Source of the DNA: Campylobacterales bacterium | GTDB lineage: Bacteria > Campylobacterota > Campylobacteria > Campylobacterales > Sulfurimonadaceae | Length of the DNA stretch: 64,000 nucleotides | Reading direction: 5' to 3' | Assembly: GCA_026390165.1 (NCBI GenBank) | Contig: JAPLGM010000006.1 | Coordinates: 26,686-90,685 of the forward strand | Shown here: one piece after another, positions 45,138 to 51,889 of the stretch | Layout of the letters: every line of letters starts with the position of its first letter | How positions within the stretch are numbered: position 1 is the stretch's first letter | Position numbers and translations under genes: made by a program | Notes under the pieces: generated by a model | The model's database searches: none | What the model was told of the DNA's origin: nothing | The model's input: only the letters and a program-made list of their open reading frames with translations

Positions 45138-46296
45138 AAAAAAATTCGTTCGCCGTTACAGCTTGATCTATACTTGCATTGTCTCTTTCCTATTACTGGC
45201 TCCTCTGTATTTTTATGTCGCTCATAAAATTAATATGCAGGAGATCAAAACAGAAGTTGAGCTTAAATCGATTCAATCTCGTATTATCATTGCTATGGAC
45301 TCCTTTGGCAATAATCCCAACGGTATTTTTGAGTTTCCAAAATTTAATACGTTTCAATCAGGACTTTATAGCAATAATTTTTCAGTCATCTACTCCCAAA
45401 TAGATGAACCGTTGCCGTCGTTTATGCCAGGGTATCATAGTGCCGGTCTGACCCGTTATCTTATTACAGCAATGCCCACACAAAAATATTTTTTTGCGGA
45501 TTACATCATCACCAAAACTACTATCTCCTATACCGATATTTTTCTCGAAGCAAGCGTTATCGCATTTGGTATCATCGTATTGATTCTGTTTTTATCCTTC
45601 TACTTTTTAAACAGTTTTTCTTTGCCGTTCAAGCGTGTCAATGAAAAACTCGACGAATTCATCAAAGAGTCAATGCATGAGATGAATACGCCGTTGAGTA
45701 TTATCAATGTCAATGTGGATCTTTTTCATAGTATGCATGAATCCAATAAATACTTACATCGTATCAAATCGGCGACAAAATCATTGGCAACAATCTACAA
45801 TGATATGGATTACCTCATAAAACAAAACCGTATCGAGTATAAAGATGAAATTATTGATTTTGAAGCGTTCGTCAAAGAGCGTGTGGAGTATTTTGAACTG
45901 ATTTGCCAGCTCAACAACATTACGCTATCCCTCACTACAACTACCCGAACGCATATAATGTTTAATCCGACGAAACTTCAACGGATCGTTGATAACACTC
46001 TCTCCAACGCGATTAAATTTTCGCATAAAAACGGCAAGATCGATGTACACATCGACAAAAGTGAAAACGGGGGTATAACGCTTGCAATCCAAGACTACGG
46101 GCAAGGGATTAAACATCCCGAAAAAATCACCAATCCCTATTACCGTGAATACGAACATAAAATGGGATTTGGTATCGGCATGAATATCGTCAAATCGATC
46201 ATCGATAAAAGTGAGATCACCTTGGAAATCCAATCCACCTATTTAAAAGGTTCAATATTCACCTACACGTTTAATCGTACTTTGGTTGTAGCTTGA
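45124..46296 (+). CDS. Sensor histidine kinase
   Basis: A 390-residue kinase with two membrane helices (about residues 10-32 and 135-160) enclosing a 100-residue periplasmic domain. The phospho-acceptor His is in ESMHEMNTPLSII. The ATPase domain has the N box RIVDNTLSNAIKFSH, G1 as IQDYGQGI and G2 as MGFGIGMNIVKS. The start appears to be TTG at 45124 inside the regulator gene; the ATG at 45134 is out of frame and meets a stop within 11 codons. Cognate partner of the preceding regulator. Confidence 0.88.
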   Translation: MIVDEKKFVRRYSLIYTCIVSFLLLAPLYFYVAHKINMQEIKTEVELKSIQSRIIIAMDSFGNNPNGIFEFPKFNTFQSGLYSNNFSVIYSQIDEPLPSFMPGYHSAGLTRYLITAMPTQKYFFADYIITKTTISYTDIFLEASVIAFGIIVLILFLSFYFLNSFSLPFKRVNEKLDEFIKESMHEMNTPLSIINVNVDLFHSMHESNKYLHRIKSATKSLATIYNDMDYLIKQNRIEYKDEIIDFEAFVKERVEYFELICQLNNITLSLTTTTRTHIMFNPTKLQRIVDNTLSNAIKFSHKNGKIDVHIDKSENGGITLAIQDYGQGIKHPEKITNPYYREYEHKMGFGIGMNIVKSIIDKSEITLEIQSTYLKGSIFTYTFNRTLVVA

Positions 46297-46305
46297 TGAA
46301 GTGGA

Positions 46306-46431
46306 ATGTATAATCAATGGATCGATACCGATACTTACGGCATCCCTCTTCTCATCCCGTTTGGATACCGTATGAATGAACAACCACCGTTACATAGATC
46401 CGAGCTCTCTGAACTCGTAACCTACCTTTAA
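46306..46431 (+). pseudogene. Nitroreductase C-terminal remnant, copy B
   Basis: A 41-codon frame opening MYNQWIDTDTYGIPLLIP and ending FGYRMNEQPPLHRS, ELSELVTYL. It matches copy A at 38340-38478 over its last 23 residues. The pattern is that of a nitroreductase C-terminus, with the FMN-binding N-terminal domain missing. It directly follows the kinase gene and overlaps the end of the full-length Cdd1-like gene by four bases. Confidence 0.55.
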
Positions 46432-46730
46432 CGCTCTATTGTTCCAGACCCATAGCGCATTTTGCGCTCGGGGGTATAATCCCACCATACTCTAGCCTCT
46501 CCTCCATCCATAAAATCGGTGATTGACATCAGGACATCGAGCATACACGGGTCTTGTTTCTCGCCGAACGCTTCGCAGAGACGAACATACAAGTCATAAG
46601 GGTTTTGCCCTGAGAGTTGATCCGGCTGCGTAATCCCGATTGATTTTAGATCAGCGGCGACCGTCTTGCCGATATTCGGCAAATCGGTCAATTTGACAAC
46701 CTTTTCACGTATTACTTTTGTCGGATTCAT
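46428..46730 (-). CDS. Cdd1-like helix-hairpin-helix protein, full length
   Basis: A 100-residue protein of the family labelled pathogenicity locus Cdd1. LTDLPNIGKTVAADLKSIGI is a helix-hairpin-helix related to those of DNA-binding proteins, followed by NPYDLYVRLCEAFGEKQDPC and a C-terminal VWWDYTPERK. Function is not established; the family resembles the TfoX C-terminal domain in architecture. It is the intact counterpart of the 63-residue protein at 39633-39824. Confidence 0.8.
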   Translation of the reverse strand: MNPTKVIREKVVKLTDLPNIGKTVAADLKSIGITQPDQLSGQNPYDLYVRLCEAFGEKQDPCMLDVLMSITDFMDGGEARVWWDYTPERKMRYGSGTIER

Positions 46731-46786
46731 CTTGATTCTCCTCGTTTATTTGCAAACGCAGCTATTCTCATGACCTAATGGATGAT

Positions 46787-47161
46787 TTATTGCATTGAGT
46801 GCAATCCGATAACATTCCCCTCTGTATCAAATACAAGAGCAATAAAGCCATTTTCACCTATAGAGAATTTTTCTTTTAGCACTCTTCCGCCATTTTGCTC
46901 TCCCCTCACCGCCTCGATGGCACAGTCTTCACAATGGAAATAAACCACAGTACTATTGCCTCCGGATTTAACACCCTCCATTTTTGCTAATGCGCCATGA
47001 GCACCATACGATTGGGCACTGACGAGGGGAAACGACCACATCTCTAGCTCAGGGCTTGGAATCTGCACTAAAGTTGTTTGGAATACTGCTTCATAAAAAG
47101 TTTTGGCTCTCGCCATATCTTCAACGTATATTTCAAACCATACGCATGGATTCGGTTTCAT
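46787..47161 (-). CDS. VOC (glyoxalase/bleomycin-resistance) family protein
   Basis: A 124-residue single-domain vicinal-oxygen-chelate protein. MKPNPCVWFEIYVEDMARAKTFYEAVF in short form is the first beta-alpha-beta-beta-beta module, and FIALVFDTEGNVIGLHSMQ ends the second. Members include glyoxalases, dioxygenases and resistance binding proteins, so the substrate is open. It reads in the same direction as its neighbours on minus and is not part of an obvious operon. Confidence 0.88.
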   Translation of the reverse strand: MKPNPCVWFEIYVEDMARAKTFYEAVFQTTLVQIPSPELEMWSFPLVSAQSYGAHGALAKMEGVKSGGNSTVVYFHCEDCAIEAVRGEQNGGRVLKEKFSIGENGFIALVFDTEGNVIGLHSMQ

Positions 47162-47206
47162 AACACTCCTTTTACTTGATATTAGACTAATTATAACTTT
47201 TATCCA

Positions 47207-47824
47207 TTATTTCATCGCCATCATCAAAAAACCGGTAAATCCGGCATTATCCTCACCGATCAGAGGGGAGAGATGCGATTTCATCTCTTTAAGTATCTGT
47301 GTATACCGCATATAAAATTCATAGGTCGGTTTGGGCTTATACTCTAAACCGCTTATCTCGAAGAACTTGATAATATCTTTGGTGGTGGTCGGTTTGATAA
47401 AAAACTCTTTATCCCGTGCGTAATAATAGGGGATGAGTGTCACAATCGACCATTTCGCGAGCTTGTAGATACTGAGTACATCGACGATAATTCTAAACCC
47501 TTTCTCATGATCGGCGTGCAAAAGTTCATACAATCCGATGGCAAACATATCCTGCTGTTCCATACTCATCTGCTTGACCATATCTCGAACTTTTGGTTTT
47601 TCGAAGAGCGAGACAAGGGAAGATTTGGAGACGATCTTGGCAAAATTTTCGCAAATCTCTTCGGTACGGGTGAAACGATCAGCTGTAAACATCTCCCGTA
47701 CACTTTGACCTATTTTTGCCGTATTGTGCCGTTTTATGATTGGCAATAGTGCTTCATCTTCAAACCCTTTGGGGTAAAAGGTGAAAAAACTTGCCTCGGC
47801 TTCTTTTAGTTTTTTTAGATTCAT
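47207..47824 (-). CDS. Conserved-looking hypothetical protein
   Basis: A 205-residue soluble, mainly helical protein. I do not recognise a domain. Features: EASFFTFYPKGFEDEALLPIIKRHNT at the start (short form), MSMEQQDMFAIGLYELLHADHEKG in the centre, YYYARDKEFFIKPTTTKDIIKFF and a C-terminal TQILKEMKSHLSPLIGED. The composition and codon use look like a genuine gene, and the pattern suggests a conserved family within Campylobacterota. No signal peptide or membrane segment. Function unknown. Confidence 0.6.
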   Translation of the reverse strand: MNLKKLKEAEASFFTFYPKGFEDEALLPIIKRHNTAKIGQSVREMFTADRFTRTEEICENFAKIVSKSSLVSLFEKPKVRDMVKQMSMEQQDMFAIGLYELLHADHEKGFRIIVDVLSIYKLAKWSIVTLIPYYYARDKEFFIKPTTTKDIIKFFEISGLEYKPKPTYEFYMRYTQILKEMKSHLSPLIGEDNAGFTGFLMMAMK

Positions 47825-48310
47825 GGCTTTCCCTTTTGAATTATCTTACTTTTTTATTTTGATAAAGCGCTAATTTTGATTCTTTTTGGCAAAAACTTTA
47901 TAGCATTTTATATTAAATTTATAGTTAGAATTTATCCTGTTTTAGACTTTTAAAATCTATATTATTTTCATAAATTGTTTCAAATTATATTATCATGCTC
48001 CTTTATGGGAGATGACTACAACTCTTATCCCAAAGGGCTGAAAAAGTGAATTTCAAGCTCTATTTTGCCAAGGAGTATCCAGGAGGAGAATGGGACGCGA
48101 TACGGATGAGATCGAACCTGCTGATAAAGCGTTTTCGGAAATTATTTTAAGAAAAACAGCATATAATATGTAAAAATATGTCAATTTGTAAGATTCTGCT
48201 TGGATGTTTCTGATATTAGGACATTTTAAATGTCCGATTATCTAGTGAATTCTGGCAAAATGGCATATTATGGGTATGAATAAATAGTTACATGACAATA
48301 AGGATTTGAT
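47825..48310. other. AT-rich spacer before the cassette region
   Basis: 486 bases with no convincing gene. A 34-codon GTG frame at 48046-48150 (VNFKLYFAKEYPGGEWDAIR...) has coding-like composition and may be a gene end. An imperfect palindrome GGACATTTTAAATGTCC lies at 48219-48235. A GTTACAT at 48287-48293 could be the left recombination point of the following cassette. The promoter of the cassette gene should lie in this stretch. Confidence 0.5.
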
Positions 48311-48925
48311 GTGAGTGGCAATTTCGAGGTCACAGGTCTTTTTTACGAAGAATGTGGCTACAAGATGAGAAAATACCTAGATATTCAACGTAAGGGTTCA
48401 GCAAAAAGTGAACCTGATCTTATGGTTGTGATGATGAATCCTGGTTCCTCTTTTCCTTTAGATGGCAACGAGAACAACACTGTGCCATCTAGGGCAGAAC
48501 CAGATAATACACAGCAACAGATTATGCGAGTTATGGATGCAACCTCAATTGAGTACGCAAGAATTCTTAACCTTTCTGACCTTCGCACACCAGACTCAAG
48601 TCAACTGTATAAGTTCGTAGGTTCTAAAGAGTCATCCGAGGTAGATCATTCTATTTTCTCTCCAACACGGAAAGCCGACCTAGCAAGGCTATTCGTTAAA
48701 AACTCACCAGTTGTCTTTGGCTGGGGCGTTAATCCAGCACTGATTCCTTTAGCAAAGCAAGCAATAGAATCGCTAAATATTGACAGGCCGATTGGTATGC
48801 TAAAGCCAAAAACTGAATATTCTTATTACCATCCGCTACCCAGAATTTATGCTAAACAACTGGAATGGGTTAAGCATGTAACAAGTCAAATCACTCGGAC
48901 GCAGCCAAGCTGCGCCGGTGTTTGA
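48311..48925 (+). CDS. DUF1643-like protein in a gene cassette
   Basis: A 204-residue protein starting at GTG 48311 with AAGGA about eight bases upstream. PDLMVVMMNPGSS near residue 36 and SPVVFGWGVNPAL near 132 are the two landmark segments of DUF1643-type proteins (LxxIMLNPSxA and VxAWG). Function of the family is unknown. The coding region runs into an integron-type attC site: its last residues and stop codon lie in the 3' half of that hairpin, as in many cassette genes. It is the cargo of the cassette. Confidence 0.65.
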   Translation: MSGNFEVTGLFYEECGYKMRKYLDIQRKGSAKSEPDLMVVMMNPGSSFPLDGNENNTVPSRAEPDNTQQQIMRVMDATSIEYARILNLSDLRTPDSSQLYKFVGSKESSEVDHSIFSPTRKADLARLFVKNSPVVFGWGVNPALIPLAKQAIESLNIDRPIGMLKPKTEYSYYHPLPRIYAKQLEWVKHVTSQITRTQPSCAGV

Positions 48926-48935
48926 AGCGTTAACT
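48876..48935 (+). other. Integron attC recombination site
   Basis: A 60-base folded site. TAAC at 48879-48882 pairs with GTTA at 48929-48932 (R boxes). After an unpaired AAG/AGC spacer, TCAAA (48886-48890) pairs with TTTGA (48921-48925), CAC with GTG, CGG with CCG, and CGCAGC (48900-48905) with GCTGCG (48909-48914) around the loop CAA. Three bases on the 5' arm stay extrahelical: T48891, T48895 and A48899. Paired R and L boxes, an unpaired central spacer and extrahelical bases are the defining features of attC sites recognised by integron integrases. No integrase gene is in the window. Confidence 0.85.
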
Positions 48936-48947
48936 GCTGGAGAAAAC

Positions 48948-49559
48948 ATGAGTGCTACAGAAATATTTTCAATCATTAAAGATATATGTCTTGCTGGAGC
49001 TGCTGCCACGACAGCTTATGTTGCATATACAGGCCTAGAAAAATGGCAAAAAGAACTCCGAGGTAAAGCCAACTTTGAAGTAGCACGAGAACTCATAAAA
49101 TCAATATATAAACTTAGAGACGAATTGAGCTATTGTCGATCTCCTTTTATTGCTGCATTGGAGTTTCCTGAAAGCTATCGAGGAACAAGGCAGCATACCG
49201 ATGAAGAGAACGGACAAGCATATGCACATGTTTATACAAATAGATGGGAGCCGGTGGGTAATGCAGTTCAAAACTTTGATACTGCTGTTTTGGAAGCAGA
49301 GGCACTATGGGGCGAAGCGATTAAAGAAAAAGCTGCTATCTTACGACAATGTGTACGATCACTTCAAGTAGATATTGAATCATTTATTGACGATAAATAC
49401 TCAGGTGGTGAAAATTTTAAAGCAGAACGTGAATTTGGAAAGAAAATCCGTGCCAACATATGGGATATGAAGACGCAAGAAAACGAGTTGACAAATAGAA
49501 TCAATGCTGCAATTGAGGGTCTTGAAAAAGAGATTACACCACATTTCTCACGCAGTTAA
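48948..49559 (+). CDS. Membrane-anchored hypothetical protein downstream of attC
   Basis: A 203-residue protein starting at ATG 48948, with GGAG five bases upstream and only 12 bases after the attC right end, as expected for a cassette gene. A hydrophobic N-terminal helix (ICLAGAAATTAYVAYTGL) precedes a long helical, charged cytoplasmic part (ELRGKANFEVARELIKSIYKL, QNFDTAVLEAEALWGEAIKEKAA). I recognise no domain. I could not find an attC after its stop, so it may be the last cassette with a lost site, or resident DNA next to an inserted cassette. Confidence 0.6.
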   Translation: MSATEIFSIIKDICLAGAAATTAYVAYTGLEKWQKELRGKANFEVARELIKSIYKLRDELSYCRSPFIAALEFPESYRGTRQHTDEENGQAYAHVYTNRWEPVGNAVQNFDTAVLEAEALWGEAIKEKAAILRQCVRSLQVDIESFIDDKYSGGENFKAEREFGKKIRANIWDMKTQENELTNRINAAIEGLEKEITPHFSRS

Positions 49560-49607
49560 TAATCCAAAGGAGAGCAATCAAAAACCCGCAGGCAGCTTTC
49601 CCTCGTT

Positions 49608-49724
49608 CCCATTCTCGTCGAAAAAGAAAACTTCCACCACCTTTTTATCCAAAACCGATGTATACGTGAGGGCAATCGAATCCGCCCCGACAAATACACT
49701 ATCCAGTACGAAATGCAGATCGCT
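49608..49724 (-). pseudogene. NTF2/SnoaL-like protein fragment
   Basis: A 39-codon fragment reading SDLHFVLDSVFVGADSIALT, then YTSVLDKKVVEVFFFDENG. The end VVEVFFFDENG with the preceding SIALTYTSV is how nuclear-transport-factor-2-like (SnoaL-type) proteins finish. The start is lost: the frame runs straight into a hairpin repeat at 49728, and its 3' end enters another half repeat. Truncated by repeat-linked rearrangement. Confidence 0.5.
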
Positions 49725-49727
49725 CCC

Positions 49728-49780
49728 CTCGTTCCCAACGTCCTCGTTGGGAATGCAGACTAACATATACACTCCCAAGC
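49728..49780 (+). repeat. Bipartite hairpin repeat, copy 2 (truncated)
   Basis: 53 bases identical to 49903-49955: hairpin CTCGTTCCCAACG-TCCT-CGTTGGGAA, spacer TGCAGACTAACATATACA and the first arm CTCCCAAGC of the second hairpin. The rest is cut off where copy 3 begins. Confidence 0.8.
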
Positions 49781-49783
49781 TTC

Positions 49784-49842
49784 CTCGTTCCCACTCTCTG
49801 AGTGGGAATGCAGATTCAATTAAGTGCTCCCACTCAGGAGAG
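49784..49842 (+). repeat. Bipartite hairpin repeat, copy 3
   Basis: Starts CTCGTTCCCACTC-TCT-GAGTGGGAATGC, then a spacer and CTCCCACTCAGGAGAG. The first hairpin is complete; the outer end of the second is worn. Confidence 0.7.
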
Positions 49843-49902
49843 ACTGTGAAAGAACCTATCTCTTTTTCAGTCTCATCGTAGAATATGTCTAGTATTTCTC
49901 CC

Positions 49903-49972
49903 CTCGTTCCCAACGTCCTCGTTGGGAATGCAGACTAACATATACACTCCCAAGCTGGAGCTTGGGAGCGAG
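49903..49972 (+). repeat. Bipartite hairpin repeat, copy 4 (complete)
   Basis: 70 bases with both hairpins intact: CTCGTTCCCAACG-TCCT-CGTTGGGAA, spacer, then CTCCCAAGC-TG-GAGCTTGGGAGCGAG. The outer ends CTCGTTCC and GGGAGCGAG are near inverted repeats, so the whole unit can also fold on itself. Confidence 0.85.
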
Positions 49973-50109
49973 AGAGCGATGAAACATTAAGTGTTAAAAA
50001 GGTTGAAGCAGATATGGATATTGTTGATTTCATGGCATTATTTAAACGATTAGAAATCACCTTATCAACTGATGGGATGTTAGAAGGAATTGAATATTCA
50101 ACCAATTGA
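49973..50109 (+). pseudogene. C-terminal fragment of an unidentified gene
   Basis: An open frame reading VKKVEADMDIVDFMALFKRL, then EITLSTDGMLEGIEYSTN and a stop, starting at the base after repeat copy 4 and ending eight bases before the next repeat. The composition is coding-like but there is no start codon with a ribosome binding site. I do not recognise the family. Confidence 0.4.
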
Positions 50110-50117
50110 TCCTTTTT

Positions 50118-50193
50118 CTCGTTCCCACTCTCCTGAGTGGGAATGCATACATGTGTTAAACTAAACGCTCCAACTCAGGAGAGTAGGAGCGAG
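50118..50193 (+). repeat. Bipartite hairpin repeat, copy 5 (complete)
   Basis: 76 bases, the direct counterpart of the inverted copy at 41003-41078. First hairpin CTCGTTCCCACTC-TCCT-GAGTGGGAA, spacer with TGCATACA, second hairpin CTCCAACTC-AGGA-GAGTAGGAGCGAG. It interrupts a VOC-family gene. Confidence 0.85.
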
Positions 50194-50287
50194 ACAAAAG
50201 CTCTCCATAGAACTTTTTTGCCCCTTCAACATCGCCGCTCATGAGTTCAAACCAGCTAAAGGCACCGTGGGTTGCAAATGGATTCAT
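50194..50287 (-). pseudogene. VOC-family protein, N-terminal fragment cut by a repeat
   Basis: Begins with a strong GGAGGAG ribosome binding site and ATG at 50285-50287, then MNPFATHGAFSWFELMSGDV and EGAKKFYGELL, the first module of a VOC-family protein. The frame then enters repeat copy 5 and stops at 50156 after only 43 codons in total. The remainder of the gene is absent, so the repeat junction marks the truncation point. Confidence 0.65.
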
Positions 50288-50443
50288 GAGTTCTCCTCCG
50301 TATTTTCGAACATAATTGGGAAAATTGTCCTCTTTTTTTGCTTTGCTTGCATTTAAGCGATTACCGTGATAATTTTAAGTATAACAACGTAAAATTAGGC
50401 GTTAGCGGAGAACTAATGTGTCTATAAAACGGGGGTCATTCCA

Positions 50444-51415
50444 ATGAATGATGGAACTTATTTAAAAAATGAACTTGATAAGCTAATTTTATCAGATATC
50501 TCTATATTTGAATTTATTAAATCAAGCTCGCTTGATGGTATGTGGTATTGGGATCTGGAGCATCCTGAAAACGAATGGATGAGTGAAAGATTTTGGGAAG
50601 TGATGGGGTATGACCCTGCTAAAATGAAACATCTTGCCTCAGAATGGCAGGATAAGATTTTCCTAGATGATTTAGAAGTCGCTATTAATAACTTTCATAA
50701 ACACCTTGAAGATCCAAATCATCGATATGACCAAGTTGTCCGATACAAGCATAAAGATGGCTCAACTGTATGGGTTCGCTGTCGCGGTATCGCCATACGC
50801 GACGAAGAGGGCAAACCAATCCGTATGCTTGGAGCACATAATGACCTGACAGAAATTATGAAAGCCAAACAAGAGATTGAAGAACTGAACAAACAGCTTT
50901 ATGAACAAGCCAATAAAGATTTTTTGACAAAACTTTATAATCGACGCGGTTTTGAAGAGCAAAGTAGAGAGATTATAGAAATAGCAAAACGGGATGGCTC
51001 TCAAATCAGCATCGCAATGTTTGATATTGACCACTTCAAAAAGGTCAATGATACTTACGGACACGACGAAGGTGATAGAGTTCTCAAATTTATTGCCAAT
51101 ACCTTAGTTGATATAGGTCGTGCAAGTGATATTATTGGGCGTTTCGGAGGAGAGGAGTTTATTTTCATAATGCCTCCCAAAACAGATAAAGAAGAGTCTA
51201 TTATAGCAGCAGAAAGAATTAGATTGTATATTCAAAACCACCCTATAGAACATATTGGCAAAGTTACCATCAGTGCTGGAATTGCAACTTTACTTCCAAA
51301 TCAAAATGACAATACTAATGAGCTTGCTGATAAATTGAGAATACAAGCAGATAAGGCACTCTATTTTGCTAAACAACATGGTAGAAATAGAGTGGGTCAC
51401 TTTGATGATTTGTAG
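50444..51415 (+). CDS. PAS-GGDEF diguanylate cyclase
   Basis: A 323-residue soluble protein. An N-terminal PAS domain (residues about 25-140; SSSLDGMWYWDLEHPENEWM, then RCRGIAIRDEEGKPIRMLGA) is joined by a coiled linker to a GGDEF domain with intact active site: FDIDHFKKVNDTYGHDEGD and RFGGEEFIFIMP. The protein should make cyclic di-GMP in response to a signal sensed by the PAS domain. An RxxD inhibitory site is not evident ahead of the GGEEF. Single gene flanked by hairpin repeats. Confidence 0.93.
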   Translation: MNDGTYLKNELDKLILSDISIFEFIKSSSLDGMWYWDLEHPENEWMSERFWEVMGYDPAKMKHLASEWQDKIFLDDLEVAINNFHKHLEDPNHRYDQVVRYKHKDGSTVWVRCRGIAIRDEEGKPIRMLGAHNDLTEIMKAKQEIEELNKQLYEQANKDFLTKLYNRRGFEEQSREIIEIAKRDGSQISIAMFDIDHFKKVNDTYGHDEGDRVLKFIANTLVDIGRASDIIGRFGGEEFIFIMPPKTDKEESIIAAERIRLYIQNHPIEHIGKVTISAGIATLLPNQNDNTNELADKLRIQADKALYFAKQHGRNRVGHFDDL

Positions 51416-51476
51416 TTTCTGTATTAAAAAAATAACAAACCAATGGAGCCAATAAATTACCCTACGGGCAATTTTT

Positions 51477-51506
51477 CTCGTTCCCACTCTCCTGAGTGGG
51501 AACGAG
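51477..51506. repeat. Single hairpin of the repeat family, copy 6
   Basis: 30 bases, CTCGTTCCCACTC-TCCT-GAGTGGGAACGAG, a perfect 13-base stem with a four-base loop. It is a minimal, solitary form of the elements above. It lies between the cyclase gene and the DUF1294 gene and could act as a terminator, although no T-run follows. Confidence 0.85.
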
Positions 51507-51551
51507 AATATTCCTACAATCGACAACGCTTATATGCTATAATCCCCGACA

Positions 51552-51848
51552 ATGAAAATTTTCGTTCTTCTTTTTTTAATTTTTAATCTGATTACATTCT
51601 TTGTATTTGGATACGATAAATATTTAGCGCGTACTAACCGTCAACGGATTAGTGAAAAAACGCTTTTGAATCTTGCCTTTTTCGGGGGAAGTATGGGAGC
51701 TGTTTTCGCCCAAAAAATCTTTCGTCACAAATCAAAAAAATACCGTTATACATTCTGGATTATTTTAACGATTCAATTTATCCTCTTTGAAGCGATCTGG
51801 TTTTTTACCTCCGACGCTTCTCATACGCTGCAAAATTTTTCACTCTAA
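51552..51848 (+). CDS. DUF1294 family membrane protein
   Basis: A 98-residue protein with two membrane helices (LFLIFNLITFFVFGYDKYLA and FWIILTIQFILFEAIWFF). YDKYLARTNRQRISEKTLL and LAFFGGSMGAVFAQKIFRHKSKK are the DUF1294 signatures. Function unknown. Normal length, single gene. Confidence 0.88.
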   Translation: MKIFVLLFLIFNLITFFVFGYDKYLARTNRQRISEKTLLNLAFFGGSMGAVFAQKIFRHKSKKYRYTFWIILTIQFILFEAIWFFTSDASHTLQNFSL

Positions 51849-51889
51849 ATTTACCTATCAAAAAATAGGCTCAGGTATTTAATCTTGAC

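Larger units (their letters stand above)
49560..50443. other. Gene graveyard with interspersed hairpin repeats
   Basis: 884 bases with no intact gene. Pieces in order: a half repeat (49602-49620), an NTF2-like tail on minus (49608-49724), repeats at 49728-49780 and 49784-49842, a short minus-strand fragment reading EILDIFYDETEKEIGSF (49843-49902), a full repeat (49903-49972), a plus-strand fragment (49973-50109), a full repeat (50118-50193) and the start of a VOC gene on minus (50194-50287). The last 150 bases are spacer and the promoter region for the diguanylate cyclase. Confidence 0.7.

Noticed and set aside
48219..48235. Palindrome GGACATTTTAAATGTCC as a terminator or attI
   Set aside because: A lone short palindrome without T-run or integrase-type boxes; noted only as a possible operator.
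49500..49570. A second attC after the 48948-49559 gene
   Set aside because: A GTTAATA occurs at the gene end, but no matching 5' box or foldable arm lies within 130 bases upstream.
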